DNA of 64,000 nucleotides from Mactra quadrangularis (lineage: Eukaryota > Mollusca > Bivalvia > Venerida > Mactridae), in the NCBI GenBank assembly GCA_025267735.1, contig CM046293.1:7154560-7218559 (forward strand). Direction: 5' to 3'. The position numbers and the translations under genes were made by a program. The notes beneath the pieces are model-generated. The model searched no databases and had not been told where the DNA came from. It was given only the letters and a program-made list of their open reading frames with translations. This document shows, piece after piece, positions 11,456-23,776 of the stretch (position 1 is the stretch's first letter; every line of letters starts with the position of its first letter).

Positions 11456-11894
11456 ATAATGTCAGCTGTTTATTTCTCTTAAACAAAAACGAGTTTGGTC
11501 ATAAATCTTGAAATATTTCACCTTCTTTTCTATTTCTGGACTATCTCAAAACTAGAACAAACTTGTCCATCCAACTTGTAATGAAAACCGACGTTTTCTC
11601 GTCTTGCATTTGTAATTAAATTACAATAAACCAACGCAAGAACTCTGAAACCATCCAGCGTAGTATCGAATTAGATCATTACATCAATGATATGTCAAGT
11701 CCTCTTAAATTCAATGTCATTCCATGATTGTTGATAGTGCATATGTTCTAATAGTTACAATAGCAGATGTTTCGAGTATCATTCAGATTTTTATGAATGA
11801 AATGGGCGTAAGTACATCAATCAATTATTGTACTTGTTCTTCATTAGTATTTTTTTAATATTCCATTTGATCAACAGAAAACTGGCTTCACTTT

Positions 11895-12185
11895 GGTTAA
11901 TTTTTATGCCGCGTCAACACAAATTATAATTCTAATCATTTTACGACGGCCAGCTAACCTAACGCAGTTTTTCAGACCCTTGTCTATAACTTATATAAAT
12001 ATTTACCTACCCTTCCACAAAGCCGGACATTTCTTTATTTACCTTATCAATAGAGGAAATCGACATTATTGTCGAATTTTCATGGAAGTGTATTAATCAG
12101 CCTGGTAGGATTGCGAGCCAGTGACCTTTTCGTGACACCAGACTCAAAACCTTGCGCGTATTCTACTTCGCAATTGGTGCAGTTT
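11895..12185 (-). mobile_element. Old SINE, unit A
   Basis: Minus-strand SINE with recognisable tail (gccgcgtcaacacaa), hairpin half 'acgacggcc' and body ('gacccttgtctataac', 'cttccacaaagccgg', 'gtcgaattttcatggaag'). Its head differs from the youngest copies but still carries a reversed B box (ggattgcgagcc). The matching element is present in units B and C. The frame at 11893-12096 is an antisense reading of this SINE. Confidence 0.85.
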
Positions 12186-15100
12186 CCCCGCGTATAATAA
12201 ATAGCACCTAGAGTTTTCCTACGAAACCTTTTAAAGACATATGTCATGCGTCGAAAATTTGATGTGCTTGCTTGAACTATAGTGTTGTATTTTTTCTTTT
12301 AAACATACGTAACGACTTGAAGCCTCTTCAAAAAGACACACAATACAGTAGCTAGACATTTATTTTTTAATTTTAATTATATATTTACTATATCATTCCA
12401 CGGGACACACAGTTCTGATAGATCTTGTATTTTTGGTGACAAAAATAACGAAATCGGTTATTTGGCTATTTAAAAAAACGAAAAATAATAACATTTTAAT
12501 ACGTTTGGTCTAATTCTTATAAATGATTAAATATCAACATAACTATTAATCATTTGTTAACACCATCTTCGTTTTTACATTAGCACTAATAATTGGTTTT
12601 ATTTATTCTTTGGACAAAAAATCCACATATTTCACCGATGTAATTTGCAACTATCTAACGTGTTAACAGAAATATCATTCAACTAATTATTGAAACTGAC
12701 AACAAAATTGTTAGGTGTGGCGTAATGAGCAGAAAAAAAACACATTTTATTTTGAAGAAAAAAAGGACGACGTGGTAAAAAGTGCAATTCTGTGTCATGA
12801 AACTGTGTAACCCGGTACGTCGCTGTTTTTTAGAAGCCATCGTTGCAGGTATATTTTTAACTCACTATTATACACATAGATTACATCAGGATGATTGATA
12901 TTAAAGATATATATGTTTCTCAGTATGAACTATGATGTATGACTACAAATCTATAAACAGTCTCTGACTAAATCTTCCTTTCATATATATCAATACAATA
13001 ACATTCCTTTATATAATTCTAAAAATAGAACGGGTATATACACAAGTACGTTAGTGTCACTTGAATACTGTCTTACGTTAGATATCTATTTAAAGGCGAA
13101 TTAAGAAAGAGACATGTACTTAAAGGTCGGCACGGTTCCGAGACAAAATAAAAACCAAAAACAAATTAGAGTTGAATAATTTTGATTATTTGTCCATAAA
13201 AGAGTAAAATAATATTATGGTTCATAAATGTTCTGTGAATACTTGTTAATTGTGTACTTGACTTGGAGCAGTGCCTTTTGCATATTAACATGTATAATGT
13301 CGTGGGTATCAGGACTCAAACTTTGATTACAAAAAAAGTTACTGCGGTGCGCATGATTAGTTTTCTTAAAATTCCATCCGTCCTAGGTATGTTACACTGT
13401 TTCACACATACTGAAAGTATTGCCGTCTATATTTAAAACACAGGGAGAAGAAGTTTTATTTTAATAAAAAAATTGTTAAAATGCTTAGTAAAACGTCAAT
13501 AAAACCACATGATATTAATGGGATATAACAAAACTCATTTAACACAATGTAACACTTAGATGATCATAAAAGTCTTGATGCACGAATTATATAAATAATA
13601 ACTGCTCCCACCATGGCACGATCTAAAATTCTTTCCATTAAGAGCACAGCCTTCAGGGGCTACGCTAAATAATGACATTTATCAATTAAATAATTTAAAT
13701 GGATGTTGCATGTCTGGAGCATACAGACAAATGAACAATCCTCAATATCTACATATAGTAATTTTATTAATTTATCTATTAACAAATGTATTTTCCTCCA
13801 TCACTGAAGAGCAAAATTATGTTCTGTAAGGTTTCTTTATTTTGTTTGTCTTTATAAAAATGATTTAACGTTTTTGTTAATAAAATCGAATATGTCTAGA
13901 CTGAAGTATTATCTAATAAAATTTATATAGAAATTAAAGATTTTAGTTTGTTTGGGTTTAATAATAAATTTTATAGTTTAAAAACAATATCACTTTACTA
14001 ATAATGTGCTTCGGTCCCTTTTCTCTATTCATTTACTTTAGTTGCCGGTATAATATTTATAACCGATGTGCCGTCAATAAAGAGGGTTAAAAGTGGAAAT
14101 AATTTTATAGATATTTACAAAGTAATATCATCAAACCGAAAAAAATCGGTGCCTTCAGCACTTTGATTATAAGAACAATTCAAATACGTATGAAATGTGA
14201 TATTCAAAGTAAAATATTGCATGAAATATCCATATTCTTAGAAATCTAGGGTCTTCCGAGTTTTGAATCTTCTTCTCGGTCAACTATGACAATCCTAACA
14301 TAAAACAAACGACGCAGAGAAAAATCAAAATAACTGTTCATTTAAACAAGAATGTTAAGTAATGCAATAACCATTAGGTCAGATTTCCAAGGCCATCTGC
14401 AATGTCCCAAAAATCAATCGTTCAAAAGCGGAAACAAATACTTGCATCATTTAAGGTCATTTTAATCGCATCAGTAATGACCCATCGTGCTTTCTAAACA
14501 CCTTATGTAATATCTGATATTTTTCACAATACTTCAGATACCGTTTTTGTTAGCAACATTAGTGTAAATTATTTAAATGATCCCATTACACTTTCAAATA
14601 ACTGTTCAACCAAGTTTTATATTCGGTCGTTATTGCACAAGTCATCCTTGGGGCGAGTAATTAGAAATTGATCATAGTTGAATTATTTGTTTTCTCAATG
14701 TACAGAAACTTTATCTCACAGCTTCTCTTTTTTACAAAAAAAACCAACACCGACTCTTTCTAAAACAATTAAAGAAAAAAAGCCAAACGATAATGCGGTG
14801 AGCAAAATGTTACAGGCATAGATTGAATTTACGACCCTACCACGCGTAAACAGAATAATAATCTTTCAAATAAAAAGTCCAACAACTATTTCAGCTAACA
14901 ACATAATTGTAACGTCAGGGAAAGAATGAACATTACGATAGAAAAAAATACGACATGGCTAAAAGCGTTGCTGTACTTTAAACACGCTAAAACATTTTTT
15001 CTTCAATAACAAAAGTGCACGGAGGTAATTTCCACAGTTTCACAGCAAGACAAAACACGAAGAGTGTTACAATTACAACATTCACTTAGGAAAAGAAGCA

Positions 15101-16227
15101 GTAGAAATAAAAAAAGATTTATTGAGTTTGGAACCTAACAAATTGTTAATAGACCCTGAAACATATCAGGAACAAATGCAGTAAAAATCCAGATTTTCCA
15201 CGCAGCCAAAAAGCAACGATTGTTTGAATGGAAAAACTAATGTAGGGCAGGAATAGAATCACATCGATCAGAATGTCAAATCTCTACTTTAAAAAGTATT
15301 ATAATGTTATGGTGCTTTAGGCCGGCTATCCGTCCAATTACAGACTGTGAATATTACCACCAACAAACTATCTCACAAACCTATGTCTAAAAGTAGAAAT
15401 TACGAAATAACGATGCCATTCAAAGTGTTCTGTCTAGATGAAAGCTACGCATTCTTTTGTAGACAAAAAGATTATCTCATGACATGACACCTTGGGACGA
15501 TGTCAGGAGATCCTATACAGCAGCAGTCTACATGATGTCTGTTTACGGAGTTGGTCAGACTCACGTTACAGACTTCATTTCTTTAAATCACCAAGAAAAC
15601 CCTATTGACATTTGTCTTTGTACCATTGATTTCTTGTCAGTTCAGTTGTCCAATTTATCGTAAACTGTCCGACATTGTACATGTAACTTAGATTTATTTC
15701 TATTTAAATGTGACTATCCTCGTAAAAATACTTTAATTTCATCTTCTTATAGTAAAAATAAAAATTAAAGATTCGTCCAAAGTAATTTTATAACAAGGTT
15801 TTACGACTTAATAAAATCAATTAAATTGTCAGTTAAAGTAATTGTGAAGCCTTACTCGGTCACCTAGACGTCTGGTGTTAGTCAAAATTGTAAAATTCGA
15901 TCAGTCATACCATAGTCGAGAGTTTTGATTAGGTATGTTGTCTAGAAATTTAATCTTATAACATCTCTTAGCAGCCAAACAACAACCTAATTATAGAATA
16001 CATACAGCCTTTAATATTATAAAACCATAGAAATAGTCAGCATAGAGTTAGCCTTTTGGAATAATTGGAAAATTATCGTAATACCAATACGTTGTTAACC
16101 TTATACTAATTTATTTTAGTTTAATGACGCAGCAAGTTTTTTCAACCTCTCGAGCTTGCTTAATGGAACTCCAAAACTAAGCTGAAAAGATAAAGTTTCT
16201 AGCTGAAGAAAACAAATAGGTGGGTTT

Positions 16228-16302
16228 TGGCTTTAATTTTAACCAACGTGAAACTGGATATCTGATGATCTTTTAGTCAAATGTGGCAACCACTAGGCCA
16301 CG
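16228..16302 (-). mobile_element. Decayed tRNA-derived SINE head, unit B
   Basis: Counterpart of the element at 6011. This is the best preserved of the three heads: the minus strand gives 'tggcctagtggttgcc' as A-box region, followed by a degenerate B box 'gttggttaaaatt'. Confidence 0.55.
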
Positions 16303-18180
16303 CTCTCTCTAGGCGTTTTTATAAGGGTTGACCCAATACCTAGAATTTATTCAATATTGTCACATGCTGTGCGTTTGTGAATGTCATAGAACTTCTTGGA
16401 TTGGTTACTCAAATGCAAAACAAGGCAATACATTTATTTACAATTAAATTAATTATCACGAACAGACAATAAACCAAAGAACCTTTAATAAGCCATAAGA
16501 ATTATCCATACGTGTCAACAACGTGAGGCAATTCACCTTAACAGAATTATAGATAACACGTCAAGTAATTAGTTCAGCTATTTTATCACCTAAGTGATAT
16601 TTATTTAAGATGAGTTCAGACTATTGATAAGATATTTAATGTCACATTTAAATCTTGACATCAGGCAATACACCACATATAATTATGATAAACACCACTC
16701 TAAGGAGACTGATTACTTTCAGCTTAGAATCGAAACCGTATTATCAAAGGTGTTACGACCGATCTAATCTGTAAATCATTTAATAATGTACAGTTTTATT
16801 ATCTGTATATGTTTGATTATGCCTTGAACTATATGCATTCAGTGTCCTATACGATAAGGAATGTAAGTGCTGTTGCCTCATCAAATGTTATCTAAACCGC
16901 GAAAGTCTGTGATAAGGTTTTATTATCATTAAATGACACATATGTACCAATAATAGCAGTGCATGAAATTACTCTACGACAATATAAGACAAACAATCTT
17001 CCAAAGAAAGCACACATCTTGTAATAAAGAGGCATCATTTAAAACTTGCCTGATCAGATAACGATGGCAATTTGACCTAAGCACAATATACACAGTCTCA
17101 TCCCGTTGAATGTTAAATGGTTTTCCAAGAGCATGTTTTCATTTCAACGTCACTTATCGCTTTGCAGAAAATGTTATCATATTGTTTTCGAGGTGTTATG
17201 ATTCTCCGACGCTATTTCTCGTTGATCTCCAATAATGGTTGATATATTTATCAGTAGCCAAACAGTTAAGATTATACTATAAAGTTTACGCGTGTGCTAG
17301 AGAATGGCACTGCATTGATTAGACGGGTTCCAGTAATCCGCCTAACGCAATCAAATTTAATGAGGGGAAAAATCACATGTGTTCAGGATTTATAAGTACT
17401 AGACAAAACACGTCTCACATATAATGCAGCAAGGTTCGAGCCACAGAATCTACTAGTTGAAGGCCACAGTGACCTTAAGTAAGCGATATTATCGAAGACT
17501 GGGGATCAACAATGTACTTTTCATAGATAAATGATTTTACATTTACAAACTCTTGAGCCTTGACATCTTCATCTAGCGGTATACATGCATACATTATTGT
17601 GGTGGTTATAAACACCACTCTTACGACCGCAGAGTATCATCATTTTGTAATAGTACGACTGTCTTTTAGTACAAACCGATTTAAAAATATGAAAACAAAA
17701 CCTTCAGATAGCAAATAATGCATAATTGAACACCTGAATACCTATTTCATTAGCAAATTAAATTTTACCAAGACCTAAACTCAAGGATAAAACATCTATT
17801 AACACGTCTTCCACTTGCATTCAAATATAACTCCATATTTTTGTCAATATCACAATGTATATTTCGTGAAAAATGGCCACGTCCCTGACTTTCAACGACA
17901 TTTATAATAATAAATCATATACATATACGTGTAACAATAATGAAACCTTATTTATTCATTTATTTCCTAAATTAATGAAGAGCATGAATAGCTGTTGCAA
18001 ATTGAATGTTGTCAGCGTATTACTTAGTGTCAAGAAGCTCAACATAAGATAAAAAATGTCCACCAATGCTTATATTGGTAATGTCCATGTGTTCAAGTGA
18101 TAACATACGACAAAACATAAGAATGTTAGCTGATTTTGTTCTTAAAATTAATACATTGCATTTCTATGTGTTTGTAATGA

Positions 18181-18428
18181 ATTTAACACCATGTCAACGC
18201 TATTAATGACATTTTATGACGGCCAGCGTATCTAGCGTAGTTTTTCCCGGACCCTTATTACCAATACTCACTCACTTTCCCTTCTACAAGACAAACAGCT
18301 TTTAACCCTAAAAATTGAAGAAAAATACAATCAAATTTTCACGGAGAATTGCACGTGTATTGCAATCAATACACCCTTCGGGAAGCCTTATTCCAAATTT
18401 CGATACGCTGCCAATCGCGCTTCGGAAC
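18181..18428 (-). mobile_element. Old full-length SINE, unit B
   Basis: Orthologous position to 7947-8189 in unit A. It keeps more of the original tail context ('gacggccagcg', 'cactttcccttctacaag') than the copies in A and C, and has its own substitutions. The frame at 18315-18542 covers it and is not a gene. Confidence 0.8.
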
Positions 18429-19435
18429 AGGGGGCTTGTATTATTAAGCGTCTTACGACTGAATTTAGTCGTTACTCCTTCTAAATTGACTTGGAAAATT
18501 ATCGTAAGACTTTTGATAATAGTTGCCAGGGTGTGTTTGTAATAAAACTTAAAATAATCGATACATAGAATGATACTTTTTGCATTTCACTTTTGTCAAG
18601 CCACCACTGAAGCCTACTTTGACAAAAACAATAATCACGATATGTCATTAATGAACCAGAATAAATGCAGAACTGAGTAGTAAAATATATATGCACGCAA
18701 AAAAGTGTAAGCGATTGAGTAAAACATTGGTCTAATCAAAACATAAACCAAACTTCATCTTATTGACCACAACTACCCATAATATTCTATCATATATTAT
18801 AGTTCTTACGTGATTTAAATTTGAGTAGGAGATGCAAAATATATAGATATTTAATGCCAAGTCCATCATATTTGACAATAACATTGGATAAATCAAAGTT
18901 GTATATGATTATCAACTAACCATGGAAGACTAAATACCTACATTAAATTTCTTAATTGCATGTATCGCATGTAAGTAAATAATTATTGATTGTTATTTAT
19001 CGCTTACTTAGAGAATTAAACTTGTGTTAGATAAATACATGAGATTTTTTAAATTTTGTTTTAGTTTTATATGATTTTTTGCATGTTAGTACAAGTTTTA
19101 AATAAGTAGGCAATAATTTTATTAAGATTTGCATGTTATTTGACGTTACTTCGTATGTTGCTTTCTTTAAGTATAGATACTATAACTATAATTATGAAAA
19201 AAATATTATCAATCGCTCTCAGAATATAGTATATGTTTAAATATCGTAAATATACACATAAAATGGCGTCGAGAACATACAATCTTAAACTTTTATGGCT
19301 AAATAATCTAAAGATTATATACATTAGATAGAAGTCACACATACTCACTAAAAGCATCTTTACTGTCACTATTGAGGTAGGATTTTATACAAAAAATATC
19401 AAACATTAATAGCTGTACATCAATTTTCACCGGGA

Positions 19436-19760
19436 ATTAAATATCATTAAACATCACATGGTTTTGTAATGCTTTGTAATACATCTTCACATCAAAAATG
19501 GTGCAAGCAAACATATCAGATACAACGACAGTACAAAAAGGCAATGATTATGATTTGTAAGTTTTTAATAAAAAGGACACCGCAAAAATAATAAAAACAA
19601 AAACAAATTGGAGTTTCCACCTTAGAACAGACAATAGGACAATAATTGCTATTTAAGAGGTCTTTGTTATCTCCCCTGAGCCACTTCAAGGCTGCAAAAA
19701 GCAGATTAGTACATTTTCTTTAGAGTGATTGATAGATGTACCAGTTTCCTGAAAGCATGG
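19436..19760 (-). other. Deletion junction and broken Cys-rich frame, unit B
   Basis: At 19436-19437 'caattttcaccg' runs directly into 'ggaattaaatatc'. Units A and C have about 270 more bases between these points (A 9203-9470), so B carries a deletion. The block to the right is the counterpart of the Cys-rich frames in A and C, here disrupted by small indels. Confidence 0.7.
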
Positions 19761-20123
19761 ACTTTGAAGAAGAAAATTGTGCTGATAAATGAAACATAGT
19801 ATGTCGTTATATAGAGTTTGTCTTATTGTATTACAATGTGATCAATCACTGAAGTCCATTCTAGTGTTTAGCTTGAATACGAGAAGAGACTGGAGTAAAT
19901 ATAGCTGTGTAATGGTAACATGTGATTTGTATGTGACATTAATGTTTATTTGTAGAACGAACGCCCACTGAATTAAGTAACTAGTTCTAGAACAAGACTG
20001 TGTTAATTTGTCTAAAGACAGATTTTGATGACTAGCCTTTCAATATGCACGTCTTTAATGTAGATAATATACAAAAAATGAAATTAAATCAAAATTGTAA
20101 AACATGTTATTAATGTTTCTTAG

Positions 20124-20330
20124 AATTTGACGGTGTCGTATCAGGGTTTCGGGCAGAGTTAAACAGCAGAATTTCAGTAATATGCACAGGTTCTTATCAA
20201 CAAAACCGAACAAGCCCGATTAAAAATAATGCAAAGTCTGGTGCGGATTACTCGGACAATATCATTAATATATCACAGTCAGAAAAAATGAAGACCATCA
20301 GCGTAATCATGTTTCTAAAAATAGAATTTA
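20124..20330 (+). other. Exon-like block, unit B, frameshifted
   Basis: Same block as 10385-10590, again preceded by a TTTCTTAG acceptor-like signal. The frame runs open with FDGVVSGF until about 20268, where two extra bases relative to A shift it. This break is evidence against a maintained coding function. Confidence 0.25.
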
Positions 20331-21126
20331 AATAGCTATATATATATTTCAGCTATTATTAGACAATAATGGTCGCACAATTCACCATACACTCCTGTGA
20401 ACCGGAAAATCTTTTTAAGTTTTGACAAACGTTGCGTCTTCATCAGGCTTTCACAATTTAAGTAAAACCATCCGATCAGTACTACCAGTACTTTGATTTG
20501 ACACTGACATTCATTTTTATGTAAGCTTACAAAAAGTCAAACCATGCAAGACCATACAAGACCTCTGACATATATACTGGTTCAGTTATTACAAGATAAA
20601 GCAGTTTAATTCGTGTTCAGAAAACCAAGTTGGTGTATCCAAATAATTAACGTTCTCGAAAACTGTTAAATGCAAAACAATACATCAATTGTAATATAAT
20701 TCAGCTAGAAAATTAAAAGGATGCATCTCAAGAAATAGAATAGCAAACATCAATTATGAATTGCGCAATTACAGTCTCCAGAGAGAAGGAATGCAATATT
20801 TATAATTACTTTAAAATGGCCCATATTTCCTAACCCTATCAATAGTACAGAGAAGTCTGAGAATTGTCTCATAAGAATTGAATTTCCAATGATAAGTTTA
20901 GAAAAAGAATCTAGATGACTGGGAAAGAAGCTACACAACGTTTAAAATGTTAAAAGTTAAAGTGTGGTTTGAAGTCTGCTTCCATATCCATGTTCAGACG
21001 ACTTAACAATCCTGTACGACAGCCTATGATTATTGACATCTCCTTCAGACAGGCGATTCCTTACAGCACCCAGAGTGGGAAAACTATCGGTTAATTTCTT
21101 GCATAAGAATATAAGCATTGACCTTT

Positions 21127-21194
21127 GTTGGGATCGAGCACTGGACCTCTTGATCCCTAAGGGCGAGTCCTACATTTGGACCACTGCTGCTACA
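21127..21194 (-). mobile_element. tRNA-like head of an old SINE, unit B
   Basis: Counterpart of 11388-11455. It is nearly identical to A, with a B-box change (gtgctcgatccc on the minus strand). Confidence 0.6.
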
Positions 21195-21635
21195 TAATGT
21201 CAGCTGTTTATTTCTCTTAAACAAAAACGAGTTTGGTCATAAATCTTGAAATATTTCACCTTCTTTTCTATTTCCGGACTATCTCAAAACTAGAACAAAC
21301 TTGTCCATCCAACTTGTAATGAAAACCGACGTTTTCTCGTCTTGCATTTGTAATTAAATTACAATAAACCAACGCAACAACTCTGAAACCACCCAGCGTG
21401 GTATCGAATTAGATCATTACATCAATGATATGTCAAGTCCTCTTAAATTCAATGTCATTCCATGATTGTTGATAGTGCATATGTTGTAATAGCTAGAATA
21501 GCAGATGTTTTGAGTATCATTCAGATTTTTATGAATGAAATGGGCGTAAGTACATCAATCAATTATTGTACTTGTTCTTCATTAGTATTTTGGTTTAATA
21601 TCTCATTTGATCAACAGAAAACCGGCTTTACTTTG

Positions 21636-21917
21636 GTTAATTTTTATACCGCGTCAACACAAATTATAATTCTAATCATTTTACGACGGCCAGCTAACCT
21701 AACGCAGTTTTTCAGACCCTTGTCTATAACTTATATTTACCTACTCTTCCACAAAGCCGGACATTTCTTTATTTACCTCATTAATAGAGGAAATCGACAT
21801 TATTGTCGAATTTTCATGGAAGTGTATTAATCAGCCAGGTGAAATTGCGAGCCAGTGATCTTTTCGTTTCATCAGACTCAAAACCTTGCGCGTATTCTAC
21901 TGCGCAATGTGTCCTGT
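21636..21917 (-). mobile_element. Old SINE, unit B
   Basis: Counterpart of 11895-12185 with the same tail, hairpin half and body. The frame at 21462-21830 is an antisense translation through it. Confidence 0.85.
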
Positions 21918-23682
21918 TTCCCCGCGAATAATAAATAGCGCCTAGAGTTTTCCTACGAAACCTTTTAAAAACATATGTCATGCGTCGAAAATTTGATGTG
22001 CTTGCTTGTACTAAAGTTTTGTAATTTTTCTTTTAAACATACGTAACGACTTGTAGCCTCTTCAAAAAGACACACAATACAGTAGCTAGACATTTATTTT
22101 ATAATTATATATATACTATATCAGTCAACGGGACACACAGTTCTGATAGATCTAGTATTTTTGGTGACAAAAATAACGATATCGGTTAATTGGCTATTTA
22201 AAAAACGGAAAATAATTATATTTTAATATGTTTGGTCTAATTCTTATAAATGATTAAATATCAACATAACTATTAATCATTTGTTAATACCATCTTCGTT
22301 TTTTACATTAATTTAGCACAAATAATTGATTTCATTTATTCTTTGGACAAAAAATCCACATCATTCCCCGATGGAATTTACAACTATCCAACGTGTTAAC
22401 AGAATTATCATTCAACTAATTAGTCCCATAAATATTGAAACTGACAACAAAATTGTTAGGTGTGGCGTAATGAGCAGAAAAACACCACATTTTATTTTGA
22501 AGAAAAAAAGGACGACGTGGTAAAAAGTGCAATTCTGTGTCTTGAAATTGTGTAACCCGGTACGTCGCTGTTTTTAGAAGCCATCGTTGCAGGTATATTT
22601 TAACTCACTATTATACACATATATTACATCAGGATGATTGATATCATAGATATATATGTTTCTCAGTATGAACTATGATGTATGACTACAAAACAGTCTC
22701 TGACTAAATCTTCTTGTTATATTTATCAAGACAATTACAATCCTTTATAAAATTCTAAAAATAGAACGGGATCATACAGAAGTACGTTAGTGTCACTTGA
22801 ATACTGTCTTAAGTTAGATATCTATTTAAAGGCGAATTAAGAAAGAGACATGTACTTAAAGGTCGGCACTGTCTCGAAACAAAATAAAACCAAAACAAAT
22901 TAGAGTTGAATAATTTTGATTATTTGTCCATAAAAGAGTAAAATAATATTTTGGTTCATACATGTTCTGTGAATACTTGTTAATTGTGTACTTGACTTGG
23001 AGCAGTGACTTTTGCATATGAACATGTACAATGTCGTGGGTATCAGGACTCAAACTTTGATTACAAAAAAAGTTATTGCGGTGCTCATGATTAGTTTTCT
23101 TAAAATTCCATCCGTCCAAGGTATGTTACACTGTTTCACACATACTGAAAGTATAGCCGTCTATATTTAAAACACAGGGAGAAGAAGTTTTATTTTAATA
23201 AAAACTTTGTTAAAATGCTTATTAAAACGTCAATAAAACCACATGATATTAATGGGATATAACAAAACCCATTTAATACAATGTAACACTTAGACTATCA
23301 TAAAAGTCAAGATGCACGAATTATATAAATAATAACTGCTCCCATCATGGCACGATCTAAAAATCTTTCCATTATGAGCACAGCCTTCAGGAGCTACGCT
23401 CAATAAAGACATTTATCAATTAAATAATTTAAACGGATGTTGTACATCAGGAGCATGTAGACAAATAAACAATCCTCAATATCTACATATAGTAATTTTA
23501 TTCATTTATCTATTTATTTTCCTCCATTACTGAAGAGCATATTTATGTTCAGTTATGTTTATGAGTTCGTTTGTGAAAATTATTTAATGTTTTTGTTAAT
23601 AAAACTATAATCAAATATGTCTAGACTGAAGTATTATACAATGAGATTTATATAGAAATTAGATATTTTAATTTGTTAGGGT

Positions 23683-23776
23683 TCAAACAGAAAAGTTATA
23701 GTTTAAAAATAATATCACCACTAACATAACAAACAGAAAAGTTATAGTTTAAAAATAATATCACCACTAACATAAA
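23683..23776. repeat. 45-bp tandem duplication at a deletion junction, unit C
   Basis: The segment 'aacagaaaagttatagttt' through 'ccactaacataa' occurs twice in a row. At this point about 290 bases present in unit B (near 14005-14300) are missing. A duplication placed exactly at a deletion breakpoint suggests error-prone break repair. Confidence 0.85.

Larger units (their letters stand above)
1535..12795 (+). repeat. Array 1, unit A (11.3 kb segmental duplicate)
   Basis: First of three head-to-tail copies of a large unit. Shared landmarks run in the same order in all three. Examples are the segment with 'ccacatgatattaatggg' (2500 here, 13507 in B, 23239 in C), 'catccttggggcgagtaat' (about 4293, 14642, 24120) and 'ggtgtggcgtaat' (12715, 22459, 32357). 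Unit A is the longest because it carries private insertions: a SINE (1855-2137), a block with a LINE end (about 3232-4015) and a piece near 10126-10341, plus a 150-bp tandem duplication. Its first 700 bases are clearly more diverged than the matching parts of B and C. The left limit is set where weak similarity to B fades, and is accurate to perhaps 30 bases. Confidence 0.93.
12796..22540 (+). repeat. Array 1, unit B (9.7 kb segmental duplicate)
   Basis: Middle copy of the array, joined to A without spacer. Its affinity changes along its length. The first 1.5 kb match unit C best, the central 6 kb are the most divergent of the three copies, and the last 2.5 kb match unit A at roughly 96% in a stretch I compared by eye. 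Relative to A it lacks the SINE, the LINE-bearing block, the insertion near 10126 and about 270 bases at 19436. A hybrid origin by unequal crossing-over explains the two ends. Confidence 0.93.

Noticed and set aside
21462..21830. Longest frame in the window (122 codons)
   Set aside because: The second half is the antisense reading of an old SINE and the first half is not open in units A and C.
22326..22523. Frame whose peptide resembles that at 32224-32493
   Set aside because: Similarity is due to the duplication of units B and C. In unit A the frame is interrupted (near 12640-12720), and no known family fits.
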